Below are positions 22,184-35,268 of a stretch of DNA of 64,000 nucleotides, piece after piece. The number at the start of each line of letters is the position of its first letter. Positions within the stretch are counted from its first letter, which is position 1. The stretch comes from Sympetrum striolatum. Taxonomy: Eukaryota > Arthropoda > Insecta > Odonata > Libellulidae. The notes below the pieces were generated by a model. That model was not told where the DNA came from. It did not search any database and saw only the letters and a list, made by a program, of their open reading frames with translations. Both the position numbers and the translations under genes were made by a program. The stretch lies in the NCBI GenBank assembly GCA_947579665.1, contig OX388347.1, positions 22,684,562 through 22,748,561 of the forward strand, read 5' to 3'.

Positions 22184-24394
22184 GTTTTTATTTATAAATG
22201 CATATTTCAAAATTCAAATTAACTTATGCAATTAAAAAGGCTACAGGTTACTAAATTAGTGAAACCACGGTAATATTAATATTTAAGCTTAATTTCAATT
22301 CGTCTAGCTAAAACTGACTTACACCGAAACTTGATGCAGATTTAGCGTTTTCGTTACTCTGGAGAAAAGGTGGAGAGGAAGAATTTAGGCTTGCAGTTCG
22401 AACTAAGAGATCAAGAACATTCATTAGGACACAAAGTGCTCTACTGGCAATTTGGAGCAACTCTTCGCTAACTCTGATGAAATTCTACGAAAATTATTCC
22501 CAAGGCAAGCAAGAGACTCGATTCTTCAAACAATGAAAGACGTTCGATTGATGTTTCCACAGCAAAGCTCTTTCCGAAGCGATATTTGCATAATGCGAAG
22601 AAGGGGTTAATGTTAAGAGAGAGGCCGAGTATGAATACGTACCCCTTTCTGGAATCGATCAAACACGGAGAAGCAATATCTAAGGAGCGGCGATGGGAGA
22701 CAAATGAAACAAAGAGCAACCGCCGGCGGCTCGGGATCTCCTGCAATTGCTTGCCTCGCGGGGGGTCTAAATATATGAAGGCAAATACGAAGAAAGTGAT
22801 AAAGAAGGTTTGCTATTCCCTATTCAGACACGTGCCCATTGACATCGAGAAGAGAAAAAGAAATTAGACAGCAAAAGGGAGTCATTTATCTCCAGCGCGT
22901 AATATATACGGTTAAAGAGGGACTAAATGGAATGAAGTATGCAAATGGGTATAGCTTGTTGTCAAATCTGTAAGACATTTATTGATGTGACATGCGAATG
23001 ACTTATCGTCTCCGAATGCTGTCTTCAGGCATCACCAACAGGTACATCGCATTAGATATACATATACGTACCACTGAGGAATCTCAATGGAACGCTGAGA
23101 TTTTTTGTGAGCTTCCAAATGGTTCTCATTACTACCGCAAACGATACGCATTCATATGATTATAATATAATTGTATGCAAAACAATTCGCAATTATATTG
23201 GTAGAAGGATAAACAGTGAGGTGAATGATATCAGCATGAAAGTACTGTCGATATTTTTTCTCATCTAAAGGATACAGAGTTAACTTGTTGATAATTATAA
23301 ATGTAAGAAAAATTCATGATTGAAAGTATTTTACCAAACTTTTGACCTGTCGATGCAGCTTCGCTATGAAATCATCATCGTCAAGTAGTAAACCTGTTTG
23401 GCTAAGTAAAGTGCTTATAAACCTTGGAGGTGTTGTCTTCATTCCAGTTTATCCCTTGGTTCTAAGGATATCGCATAATCGAGCAAATAATTTTATATTT
23501 TTAAACTAACAATTTACTTTCTCTTGATTATTGGTGAAACAGTTTTGTAATGTCAATAAAAATGCTGAATACGTTTCAAGCTCTAGTAGAGTTATAAGTC
23601 ATTCTTGTGTTAGTAGAACTTCGATTTCTTACATCTCAGTCTAGTGATTCGAGAGGAAGCTGATCAGAGGCGGATATACATCGGCCACCCCTGCGTCAAT
23701 TTTACAGTCAAAAAGTAAAAATAGTCTAATGTTATTAGTCTCTCTCTTCTCCTTCACCGACCATTATTACCAATAGTAACATCTCAAGCACTCGAGGTCG
23801 ACCAATGGACTCAAATCCTTGAAAGATGCGGGCAAATGATCAACCGTAGCTTGGAATCGAACCCCTACCTTATGCAGACGAACACCTCAATCCCCGAGGT
23901 TAGTTGAAATAATGTCATACCATACTTATATGCAATCCAAATCCAACACTATGATTTCATACCTAAACACCAGTAATTAATTTGGATATTTTTCGGACGT
24001 AGTTCTTAATTGTTAATTTATGCCTAAACGGTATCTCCTGATTTTCATCTTCATTTCTGCGGAAGTTTTATGGCTTGATTTACGCCATCAGCTGCGCATA
24101 CACGACGAAACAATTTTTATAGTAATTGAGTAAACTGTATTGGCAATGATGAATCATTCAAGTATTCTATTTATGATACGATCCCTATATTATAAATAAT
24201 AATTACGAAACTCAACTGTTTTCTCATTGTAAATAATTAGCCTTCATTCCATATCTGTATTTCTACTGAACGTGTTAGGATGATAGTGTGAAATCTGAGT
24301 TCTAAGAAAGTGGCATCCGAGCATGCATACAACAGATATTTTCTGTTGTAACATACCCGGCCATTGCTAGATATTCATTCTATTTATGAATGTA
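22184..24394. other. no gene recognised; weak tRNA-like sequence near 23.85 kb
   Basis: About 22.47-22.87 kb has moderate GC and short overlapping frames without known similarity. On the minus strand at 23853-23863 there is a good B-box GGTTCGATTCC, but the A-box upstream is poor, so this is at best an old SINE. Confidence 0.4.
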
Positions 24395-25672
24395 CTAGCT
24401 GTAGCGCCCGTTGATTCTCAACGGAAGATTAGAAGTAGAATTAAATACAGTAATCCTTTAATAAAAAAGATATTTTAACATGTATCATTTCAGCTTCGTT
24501 CGATGGGACAGATTACCGTTTGATTAGCGTAAACGAAACTTTTTCGTGAAAATCCTAATATCTTACGCTCTCATAATTTGTAGCTGAAATTTATTAGTTT
24601 GGTCATCTGAATATTCATTTTCATATAATATTTCTACCAAACTTATCTCATGTTGACAACAATGATTCTTCTTAATTTTATTTTGCAATTTAAATAGAGC
24701 CTGCAAACGATATTTCGATTTATATTTCCAAACCAATAATCCAAGAAATGAAAATTGTACTTAAGGTTTCAAAGCCACTTTGACACATTCAATCTCATGT
24801 CTTTTAAAGAAAAATTTCTTCAATAAAGACAGCATTAATTCAAAGATTATAAAAACATATTCAAAGATAAAATTAGGATAAACATCACCACCTTTAAGGA
24901 TTAATTTTCAAAAATGCATAAAGGTAATACGGAAACGCATAAGCAAATACTAGAAATAAATATTACTGTGTAAACAACTGATGAATATTTTTACGGAAAG
25001 TAACTAAAACACCACATTAGCACTGAACACAATCGTTATCACAAACACTATCACGGAAATGAAAGTCAAAACGGAAACTACGATTAAACTTATAATTTTA
25101 CGGTCAACAATTACGTTGATATAAATAAAACATGGTTGCTACAGAAGCTTAAACAAAATTCGAAAAACTTTCTTAAATATTTCCTTAATTCTCAATGTCT
25201 TCTTATATGTAAACTCATGAGCTAGAATTAACAATCACCTAGATCGTCAAGGGAATGGGTTTTTGAATCAGAATTTGGATAAAATATTCACATATTTTAT
25301 CAAACGGTTCGCAATTTCGAGCCAGTAACGATACTTCACGACCAAAATAAGAATTTCTATTTTATTTTCCTTCTTTTGGTGCTTAATTCGACTTTCTAGG
25401 ACCATTATTTCTAATTTAATTCTGCAAAAGAAATTAACCCTGCAACGAAAAAAAATGACCTCTACGTGTATTTCTTATATATACGTTTTTCCTATACGTT
25501 TTGACCCATCTGGGTTCGATCCATGGACTTAAGGTAAATAAAAAGTAGCCTACACTCTGCCCGGGGTTGACTTTTAATAATGTAGAAACTTTCAAAGTTT
25601 TGCGACTCTCGGTTCTCGAGTTTTTAGCTAACACACACACACACACCCACACTCTATTTTATATTATAGATA
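24395..25672 (+). mobile_element. possible retroposon remnant with CA-rich 3' end
   Basis: The stretch begins near TACTAGCTGTAGCGCCCG and ends with AAAGTAGCCTACACTCTGCC, GGGGTTGACTTTTAATA, then an (AC)n run (25627-25648) and ATATTATAGATATT. These phrases recall the ends of a retroposon type widespread in arthropod genomes. The attribution rests on memory of consensus wording, not on a database match. The interior is AT-rich with no open frame. Confidence 0.4.
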
Positions 25673-26430
25673 TTCATTTTAAAAGTGTCATTTAGTGACT
25701 TTTATTTCCATCGCGCTAGAATAACCACGAATGTGTTATTTTTAACGCTATTACCTGATCTTTTGGAAGAAGATGCAAGAGTAAATCGTAATTGATCTCA
25801 GAATAATGTGTTTTTTTCCTATTTCATCAAATATCCATAAAACCTACTCTATTTTACCTCCTTAAGATATTAGACAATTATTAAATTATATATGATATTA
25901 ACTAATGGCCACTGCATATTTGAATAATTTATTTTACTAACTTTGTAAATAAGTATGCATGCACTGTAAATACACTTGCTTTGACTACGATTGATTACAT
26001 GCCTGATAAACCTGATTCCTTTCCTCATGAATTGCTTCTTGATAGAATTAAATCCTCGTTATTGTTGTTCGTAATTAAAATCTACTGTCTTTTCAATAAC
26101 ATCCTTACAATGATCGATGAAGAACAGGTCTTATTTGATGACAATTATCAACGCAGAAAAACTCCATATGAAAAGAGTTCACTAAATTACAAGAAAATAT
26201 ACGTATCTTGGTATCGCGTTTTGTATATTATCTTAAGGATTAGTAAACGTTTTCTCTATGGAGTTTTTATATCCTTAGAAAATGTAAATCACAAATTTGT
26301 TATATTTCTTCGTTAAGATTTTTAAATTTCTTGCGTTAGGGAAACTCATAGCTTCTTTTTCTTTTAATTTGCTAATGTGATTTAGTTTTATATAATCAAT
26401 GGTACAAGCCGTGACTTGGTGGAATTCCAT
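25673..26430. other. no gene recognised; one 111-codon open frame
   Basis: An open frame at 25981-26316 (plus) has an AT-driven composition rich in Ile, Leu, Lys and Tyr and matches no domain I know. It is probably chance. Confidence 0.4.
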
Positions 26431-26683
26431 ATCAATGGAAAAATGATAACTCACTAAGTAAATCCACAAAATATAATTCTTCCTCTACTGCGACATGTTT
26501 CAACTCACAGAGTTATCATCAGGCAAAGATCACAAAGCATAACAAGAATATATAACAGAGAGCATGACCAATACAACCAATGAGAATAAGGAAGGGGGTG
26601 GTTAGGGAGAAACATGTCACAGTAGAGGAAGAAATATATTTTGTGGAATTTTTACCAAGTGAGTTTTTCATTTTTCCGTTGAT
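26431..26683 (-). repeat. foldback element 3 with about 73-bp arms and hammerhead-core-like stem-loop
   Basis: Arms at about 26431-26501 and 26609-26683 pair over about 70 bp with a few mismatches and indels (core CATGTC.CAGTAGAGGAAGAA). On the minus strand at 26522-26497 the sequence reads CTGATGA, one T, stem AACTC, loop TGT, stem GAGTT, then GAAAC, which opens the arm. This is the clearest example of the motif shared by the four foldback elements. Stems I and III of a hammerhead ribozyme are not evident and the extra T between A9 and stem II is non-canonical. Confidence 0.75.
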
Positions 26684-27829
26684 TTAGTTATAATTTAGTC
26701 TCATTTTTTGCATACAATATTATGTTACATAGCGATATATTGATAAGGAATTTTGGACTGATCGGTCTCAATTTCGCCGAATAAATTCCTTGGTCTGTCT
26801 GAAGGTGACATTTAGATTAGATACTTTCCCAAGAGCTCATAGTTTATATACATAATGAAACTCAGTAAATTTTCACACTTAAAAATAGTTTTCCACCTTC
26901 AGTTAAGCCGCCATCACCATATTATTAATCTATAATGTCGTTCCTCGAGGTCCGGCCTAATACTATGCAATTTAAGCACACAGTTTCGCAAGACGTCTAA
27001 ATTTCTTCGATGGAAATGAACAAAAGAAAAGGAAGTTATAGAAGCGAGCTGGAAGGAGAGGGAATGGCAAAAAGAGAGAAAATTGATAGGGGGAAAAGAA
27101 TCGATTAATCGCTCCACAAAATAATCCCCCACCTCCTCTTTTCAATATTTCCCTCGTCCCACTCACGACAGCATTTTAACGGGTGTCGTTTCTCCATTGT
27201 TTCGCTCCGAATATTTCATATCTCCACTCCTTTCACATTCCGGCGACAGAGGGCAGCACGAGAACGAGCGGATATTCGATGCACGCATTCGTGCGGTCCG
27301 ATACCGATTTCCTCGGCATTCTTTTGTCTTCTTCTGCAAATGGATAGGGCGAAATTCGGAAGAAAGCCGTGCGTCTCCCTCCAATCGAAGCACGTAATGC
27401 GCTCCGTACATTCGGAAGTGAAATGGAATGAGTTTACTACGGGATCCGCGATTCTTTTTTTTTTGAATGTTTCAGTCGCGGAGATGCAGTCACCGGTAAA
27501 TTATGGTCCGCTGAATTATTGTTTCCTTCATTCCCCGCCAGGGTGAGTGTACGGCGGGGGATCGAACGAGGAATGGTGTTCTTCGTAGTCAATCAAAAAC
27601 TAAGAAAAATCTACAAAGATATGTTTTCAAGAGTTAAATTTCCCTGCGTCAATGTCTCTAGACCTATAGAATTCAACCCCGCACTTGCGTATTTAATGAA
27701 ACATACAGAAAACTAAACAAAACTATTCTCGGTTGAGTCTAAATTTAAATTGAAAAAGAATAATTCCCCAAGTAAAGAATGAGATATTTAGTAGTTTATT
27801 ACAAACTATCGCTATATGACGAGTGTTTT
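26684..27829. other. no gene recognised; GC-richer patch
   Basis: About 27.1-27.6 kb is GC-richer with several short overlapping frames on both strands. None resembles a known protein and their overlap argues for chance. Confidence 0.4.
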
Positions 27830-28245
27830 GAAAATACAAATTTTGCAAGTATGCCATATTCGGGAATTAGGAAAGGAACAAAGAAAATCGATACGATTTG
27901 TAAATAATTACTACGATAAAACAGTGATAGTACTAGGATGATAAAACTCGCGGGATGGGAATCATTAGGAGATACAAGACTAATTCAAAGGTTAAATTTA
28001 GTGAATAAGCTCAGAGAAATTACATTTTCACAAGATGTAACTGATATAATGCGACCTCCCTGTTATTTAGTCCGTTCTGATACTAATTGGAAGATCAGGG
28101 AATTTGATGCTAGAACGAATCGTTGAAAGAATTCATTTTTTCCGCGAACGATTCGCTAAAGCAATGGATTAGGAAAATAGGGCCAAGGTACTTGCACCCC
28201 CTGCCACATCTCGAATGGTGGCTTGCAGGTACCTTACATAGACAA
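27830..28245 (+). mobile_element. degraded CR1/Jockey-superfamily LINE 3' end
   Basis: The fragment reads RELGKEQRKSIRFVNNYYDK across one frame and then AGWESLGDTRLIQRLNL, NKLREITFS, IMRPPCYLVR and FDARTNR after a frameshift. Stop codons interrupt KNSFFPRTIR. The 3' UTR word CCCCCTGCCACA..TCGAATGG.GGCTTGCAGG and a short ACATAGAC tail follow. It is the same family as the copies at 15.6, 20.3 and 61.1 kb but more decayed. Confidence 0.8.
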
Positions 28246-28629
28246 TATAATTCTGTACAATTGTATAATGCAACGAATATGGCATATAAGCCAAATGTAC
28301 CTACAGTCAAAACCCGAGAAAGAGTACTCAAAATTATACCTCAATAATAGGACTTTTCATGCAGCAATTCTAACGATACTCCACCGCGCTTATGGTGGTA
28401 CCGTTTCCGGCTGTGCAAAATAGAATTTTAAATTTCCAACTTAGTCGAAAAGGAAAACCTCCTTCAGCATAGAGAAAACAGTATAAGAGTGTACTTAGTG
28501 GTTACTTAAACAGAAAAAAAAACGTTAAAATAGTGTGAAAAGATATGAAACAGGGTTGTTATTAACTATAGCAATTCTACTATTCTAATTACACCTTCTA
28601 GTTACATTATATTCCACATGAAAAAAAAG

Positions 28630-28822
28630 AAACAATGTAATTTTCCACACTTTTATTTTACTGACGACCGGTTTCGCTACCCTACAACTCCCTCAACCCC
28701 TGCCTCCCTGAACATTTACTTTATATTTAAGAAACTTTTCAAAATATTCTGTGCCAGAAGATGCTACTCCGATAGCGAAACCGGTCGTCAGTAAAATAAA
28801 AGTGTGGAAAATTACATTGTTT
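28630..28822 (+). repeat. foldback element 2 with perfect 49-bp arms
   Basis: Arms at 28630-28678 and 28774-28822 are exact reverse complements, including GAAACCGGTCGTCAGTAAAA. The 95-bp centre ends in CAGAAGATGCTACTCCGATA, where GCTA...TAGC forms a short stem immediately before GAAAC. This gives the same order as in elements 1, 3 and 4 (purine-rich GAAGA/GATGA word, stem-loop, AAAC, AATAAAA, TGTGGAAAA). The arms' perfect identity points to recent insertion or gene-conversion between arms. Confidence 0.88.
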
Positions 28823-31800
28823 TTCTTCATTATCTAAAATGGCTTTCCACAAAGTAACGCCTGATCATCTAGATTTCGTTATATTCCACTGCGAGGCATC
28901 AACTTCTGAAACAAATTTCAAGCAGACAAGTTTTTACGTTCCCATAACGCTTCTTTTTTATGTTGTTATCACTTTCAATCCACGTTTAATTTTAAAAATT
29001 ATCAAGGTGAATCCGGTTTTCAATAATTTTATTCTCCGTCGAAATAAAGTGCTGCAACCCTCCTAATCAGGTGCTCACTTTCTGCATATACATCAGGCGC
29101 AAGACGGCTGAGCTGAGCTTTGCCATGGCTCAATCTCGTTTGGATGAATTTATACAAATGACAACACTCCAGAAAAGCAATTAGTTACACCTTCCCGGAA
29201 AGTGAGCTCTGGAGTACTCGTTTCCAAAGTTTAGAAGACTCTTTTAAGCAAACAAGAAGGAAGAAGCAATTTGCTCTTTCTCCCTCTCGCGAATAATTAG
29301 CCAATACGTTGAAGTGCGTCGGATGAAGCTTGGCACTACATTTGCTTCATCTCAGCTAATTTAAATTGATGGATGGTAAAAGTAGCTTGATGTGCAACGC
29401 TGTATTTGATTTAATAACTCGTAGCACTTCTATGAGAATCGACGAAGTAATCAAGCAAATGTTCCTTGGGTTCTCTCGAACACTTTAACTGTAATTTGAG
29501 ATACCTAGCGCTGTATCGCGTCGATTTTTTAAATACGAAGATGTGTTTGTTACGCGTGACGCAAAGAAAGTGGCTCGGTATAAACCAAAAATAAGGAAAG
29601 CGACCAAAAAGCGAAAAACCAAAGGATGAAATAAGCAAAAGAACCCCATGAAAGTAAATTGAAGCAATTAGGTAATATTTATGACAAAATGAAAAACGAA
29701 TACGAAAGTGTGAAGCATGAGCAAAAAGGAAACAAATCAAGAAGAAAGCAACGATCAACAAGAATGCCGGTGAGTCCCTTCCCATAAGAATATATTAATA
29801 TGGCCGTAAGAATAGATACGATACTCGTGGGAATCGGTGAATCTTTATTCCTTGAAATGAAACTTTTACTCCATTACTAAACTATTATCAATTGCAACGA
29901 ATTTTGGAGTTACATCAAGTTTTTGCATGGATAGGCAGCTTAATTTGAAAAGGGAGTTTAAAATTATGAAATGTTTGCATTCCCCTAGTTCTGGGCTACT
30001 ATAAAAAATATGGACTATTTTTGATTGTCCTTGCGTCACTACACTATGTTACGACTAGTATTACTTTATCCAGAAAAGTACATTTTCTAAATTCAATGAG
30101 AAAAGTGAATTTCATGGGAAGATTTACTAGTAGGACAAACAGGATGGTCACCGTAAGTCCAAAAAGTGCTCATGTTTTTCTTATTTATTAAAATTTGATT
30201 CATTAACAGTCATTTTGACCAATTACAATGAATCTTAAAACAACGAATTGAGATAAACATATTTATAAATACAAACAAATCAGCATTGAAATGCAACCAA
30301 ACATTTGTATAAAATGAAAAAAGGTGTTAGTGGGTTAATTTAAATTAAATGTGAAAAAAATAAGATAAAATAATAGAAAATAGTAATCATAAGTTACAAT
30401 AGGAGATGTAAGGGGAAAAAAAACAATAACAATCATTCGACCTCCTCCAGAATGCCACGAGATTTTTTATCTCCATAAAGTAGGGTAAGTATCCGATTTA
30501 GGGATGGTTCAAGATAGAACAGCTCAATTCCTATCACAGATTCCAGCAGTAGCAGTTCACTCTCTATAAAATCCCTCGGATAGGATCCGCTCCAAGAGAT
30601 TATCGATGGAATAATATTTCTGAAAAAAATCATTGGCGATGACTCACTCAGTAATTAGCGCGAAATTTAGACCTCTTTGGAAGGAAATTATTTCTAAGAT
30701 TGGATACTTATGGTCGTTCTATCCTCAAAATACTAGAGTAGATAATTGATATTATGCTAGCATGCGAATGATAAAGTGACATATTGGTCTGAAATGTAAC
30801 ATTGTAAACTGCGTAACGAAGTTTTTGTGGTAGAATATATTAGTGGAGTACATGTTTTGGCAGTGGTACCGGAGAGATGCCTGTAAATTTAATCTTATTA
30901 TAGTGTTGCGGTGTTTGAATATTGCCTATGGGTAGTGATATTATTTTTGGAATGTATGTTTCATTGTTCATGGGCAGGAAGAAATTCTACTTGCACCGTA
31001 TGTAATGATAAATAAATGAATATTAGAGGCAAATGTGAATTTGGAGTAAACAGCCCTAGCCAGTTGCGAATTGATTTTTTAAATGCGTGATTCTATTTAA
31101 ATATGTATTTATAACTGTTTTAAGCCGGAAAGCCTGTTAAACTTCATTCCTTCCACCGTTACCTACCAATAGCTTATGAGAGTAAATAAGGCTTATTATA
31201 TAAGATGGGGGGATGAAGTAGTTTGCTTTCCTCTCTGAGACAAAATATTAGATTTGGAACAATTCCACGGAAACAGAGCACAGTTACCCAAAGAATTTTG
31301 CTAATCACAGCATTCACAAAGGAGTAACCAAGAGTTAAATATATCACAGCCGCGAGCAAAATTATCATAATTAAATTTAAAATACGATTTCCTCTATCCT
31401 GCACCAATCGTAAAGAAAGATAATTTGAAACTCAACAGCTAAAGAATTTGTGGTTTTGAATAGAGGAACTAGTGCGGTGTCCTTTCTTGTTTTCTCAGAA
31501 TACCGGTGAATGAGTCGAGGAACGCCGACAAAGACAGCTATTAAAGATATTAAACCTCTAATTAAACCTGCACTACATGATAAATGTTTCATCTATCGAG
31601 GTGAAGGAGTATTATCCATATGTTTACATATGCTCTAACACATGGTTTAAACTAAACTTAGTGCAGATGTGATTTACAGAGGAACCGCAAAACAAAAGAA
31701 ATAGCATCTGCAGCAAGATCTGTGGACGAGCAAGAAGGCTTTCGAAGCAGAATTTCCGGGTACAAATTGCCCGCACAAAAGGCACTGCAGATAAAAGATT

Positions 31801-32154
31801 AACCTACTCAAAGGACAATATTGCGCCGTAGCAGAGGCCAGTGATTTTTACTTGCCGTGATTTCTTCCTTTTCTCGCTCATCACTTTCGGATACAAAGGA
31901 AACTCCTCCCCAAAGGCTCCTCAACAAATCTGATTTACGGAGGTTAACGAAGTTCGTTCGGTCCCTTCTTCCTTTTCCTCCACCATTCATTCCTTCCGAA
32001 TGTCCAACGAATCAATCCCTACATACGTTTCAGTCACGTCGATTTCTTTCTTTGTCAGCACGCTCCTAGATCACGTGTTCACCTAATTGCCATGTGTTTT
32101 AAGGTGTCTTTATATCGTTTCGCTTTGAACCAAGGCATCGAAATACAACTATGT
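28823..32154. other. long AT-rich stretch without recognisable gene
   Basis: Only short open frames are present, including hydrophobic ones on the minus strand at 31.2-31.6 kb that lack any recognised domain. No repeats were identified. Confidence 0.4.
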
Positions 32155-32364
32155 TAAAAAGTTCCCGAGCTTGATTTTCCCCCGCAAAAACGCCGAGCAG
32201 GAGAAATGTAAAATTCTGGTGGTAGATAGCGCCACATATTTTAGGTGCATCTATCTACCACCTACTCATCTACCTACTTATCTACCTACATATCTACCAC
32301 AAGAAGTTTACATTTCTCCTGCTCGGCGTTTTCGCGGGAAAAAAACAAGCTCGGAAACTTTTTG
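32155..32364. repeat. foldback element of the AAGTTCCCGAGCTTG family, intact copy
   Basis: Arms of about 73 bp (32156-32229 and 32291-32364) are near-perfect reverse complements and share GCCGAGCAGGAGAAATGTAA. The loop holds CTAC/TATC-rich simple sequence derived from CTACCTACT units. A second copy exists at 59.48 kb. The element is non-coding. Confidence 0.85.
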
Positions 32365-32814
32365 ATCGTACCTTGTAGTACATCTTCTACATGAACTCGC
32401 CCACCTTCACATGCCTCCACCTACTCCTCCATTGCTGTGCGATAGAAAAGAATAGTCCAATCCACTCATTGCTCAGCGTTGGCACGTAGTTTAAGGAAAA
32501 CAGAGCTAAGGATCGGAAATTGAGTTTGTCGAAGCGACCGATCGGCTTAATGGGGGAGAAATCGGCTCGGAATCGCCTTTTCTCAGGCGTTTGTTTTATC
32601 TTCGCACCTGCCCCCAGCAGCTCTTTCTTTCTCCCGCCGCTAATATATCTTCTGTCGCCCGTCTGCATGCCATCCCCATGTACGTCAATTCCATTTCCTC
32701 CGGAGAGTAGTGTCCATAAAATGTCTCCGAATGGGAGAGTGCTCCTCGCCGACACACTTTTGACCGTCGTCCAATTCGGAGGACCAGTTTCGACCGAAGA
32801 AGCTTCCGTGATAC
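32365..32814. other. no gene recognised; GC-richer patch
   Basis: Overlapping open frames on both strands (up to 122 codons) in locally GC-rich DNA, no known domain. Confidence 0.4.
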
Positions 32815-33190
32815 GTATTTTTAATAGTAATATAATATTAATACAATAATTTATTGAATCAGGATATTATAATGCAGAAAAATGTTAGCCGTTTACGTAC
32901 TATTTTTGGTCAAAATTAATTGAATAACTAATTTTGGTAGTCCGTTAGCAAATAAATTTCAAATTGTGACATATTTTAGGTTCAACCTTACATGGTGTAA
33001 AATGTTAAAATTGCTCTTCATAATGTAGCATGCATTACATACGCGGTTACGTATTACAATAAGGAAAAAGCTGTATATTCTGCTTTTTAAATAAGAATTT
33101 GGTCCTGCTGACGAAATAAAAGCTTACTATCAGGTTCCCGAAACGTATTGTATTACAAATTTATTAGAGATAACATAATTAACCATAATT
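32815..33190 (+). repeat. about 370-bp dispersed repeat, copy 1
   Basis: This aligns by eye along its whole length with 43690-44065 in the same orientation, sharing AAAAATGTTAGCCGTTTAC, GGTAGTCCGTTAG, CATGCATTACATA and AGATAACATAATTAA. It has no open frame and no obvious terminal repeats. Confidence 0.75.
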
Positions 33191-34680
33191 AACCTAAATT
33201 AAGATGAAACACGGAATAAAAATCAGCTAGCGGTTGAAAGATACATAAACTTGTGAAGTATAAGAACTTTTGTTTTAGATTAGATGTAAACATTCATTTT
33301 ACAATTGTATAATATACATCAAAGGTCAAAGTCAATTTCTAAGTATGTACTATTTGATCTAATTTTAAACTTGTAACTTTCCCTTGCATATATGATAATA
33401 ATAATATGAAATATCACTTTAAAAGATTATTTTAAAAGGTCCATTTTGTGAATTTAAATATTAAAACTCTTCATAATATTTTTGCTAAAAATGATCTAAC
33501 AGTTATTCGTAGAAAATAGTTATGCATTTCTGTCTTAGTCGTAATAAGCAGCTTTCTAAAATTCCATGGCTTTTATATATCAATTTTACTTTTAGAAATG
33601 AATTAAAAATATAATGCAGTAGTACAACTAGTAGTAGTAGTAGTAGAAAATGGTAGTGATCAATATTAATAGTAGTACTTGAAATATTCGCCGACAGTGC
33701 CGCAATTGTGATCAGTCAGTTACCACATTGGAAATGATGACTATGATACATTGGTTGCATAACTGAAATGTCCCTTCGCCTGCGTCGAAAATCTCTCATC
33801 TCTCCAAAAAAAATAAGAGAAATTATGGATTTTCTCACCCTGTTCTCTGCCGCTAATTGCTGTTCATTCGGTTGAAGCTAAATAAAACTTTTTCACCCTG
33901 AACCTAAAACTTTTTTCTAATTACTTAATTATATTTACTAAATATGCGTACGGTGACTTTAAATTCAATATTTATCCAGCGTATAGTACCACTTATGTGA
34001 TGAAACTGGCCACACTTACTCTCCGTTTTTTTCGGAATCTTCGAAGTAAAAAACAGCAAGTTATAGTTTCCTGGATTCCTGGGTTTCTTCCTAACGCAAC
34101 AGTTTTGAGGGCTTCAAGATGTAAACTTGAAGAGGAGAACTCATGACACCAAGCGGTGATAAAAAATCAGGAACAGTAACGAATTACAAGGAAGGAAAGG
34201 GAGAAAAAAACAGATATAGGAACCATACTCGGGTGACCGATTACCTAATAGATTACCCCAAATAGTATCTCATAAGAGAGAGCAAAGTCATAGATGTGGT
34301 TTAAGAGAAGTTACAAAGAAACTTTTCTTTCGGAACCAGTAGGAGAAAGTTAAACTTTCATAAGCTTTCGTCTCAGTTTTAATTAACAGGAATGGAAATT
34401 TTTATCAAAATTTCCATTCGCATTTATTAATTTGCCTTTTTAATTAAGTGTTATTTTTTCAGATGTAATTTTTGTGTTTCTTTACCTAAACAATTTTAAT
34501 TTGTTTGAAAGTTAATGTTGGTGATATTTATTATATTCTCATATTGTTTTATTGCAATTTTTCCTGTTTTGACTTGATTTCATTATTCTTTTATGTAATT
34601 TTGCTATAGTGCTCTTTTTGTAATTTCCGTGTTATACACAGCTTTATTTGACATATTTTAGCTTGTAATATATGTAGGTT
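33191..34680. other. no gene recognised; short TAG-triplet run
   Basis: AT-rich. A (TAG)n run of about six units lies near 33631-33648. Nothing else was seen. Confidence 0.45.
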
Positions 34681-34905
34681 TGCGCAGGTTTTTCACACCC
34701 CCTTCTCTGTGGGTGTTTTCCTGCTGTGGATATTTTTTCCTAAAATATCACCTTATGTTTATTTACAAGTTTTCTAAAGTATTCCTCTCTTTCTCTATTC
34801 ACCTACGCACAACTTATGTACATAAATATCAATGACGAAAGGTTAGATGGAAGAAGAGACTTTTCAGTATCAATCTCGCCTAAATGAAGACTTTATAGAC
34901 CTTAT
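34681..34905 (+). repeat. dispersed retroposon-like repeat, copy 1
   Basis: It contains GGTTTTTCACACCCCCTTCT, CTGCTGTGGA.ATTTTTTCC, and near its end GAAGAAGAGACTTT..AGT..CAATCTCGCC. The same order appears on the minus strand at 42597-42840, and the 3' part alone at 35876-35958, where the unit ends in an ATT-triplet tail. A 3' triplet tail suggests a LINE or SINE. There is no coding sequence. Confidence 0.6.
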
Positions 34906-35268
34906 GACGGTTCTTTAAGGCTGAAATTATAAGTAATTCAAACTAAAGAAAAAGGTGTCCAAGGTTTAGTAGAAAGGAGATCGTTTAATAGTAAATGTCT
35001 GGTTATAACGCAATTGGCAGAAACTGCATTTCTTGCAAACGCAACTCATCGTCTTAAATTCTGTCGATAGATTTACTTATCGCCTCTTATGTTTAAAAGT
35101 ACCTTATATTTACATTTATTTAATCATTAATCGTAATGTAATATATAAGCTGTGAATTCAGAATATTTCATTACGAACACTAAGCTTTTCACGGAATTAT
35201 TGTAAAATTTATTAACAAAATTTTACGATAATTTAAATAAAGAAGATTCCTCGTGTGGTTTACAATCC

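Noticed and set aside
25495..25520. B-box-like GGGTTCGATCC as a SINE
   Set aside because: No A-box at a suitable distance upstream; it lies inside the presumed retroposon remnant.
31174..31592. Hydrophobic minus-strand frames as membrane protein exons
   Set aside because: Hydrophobicity follows from AT-rich codons; no recognisable family motif or splice arrangement.
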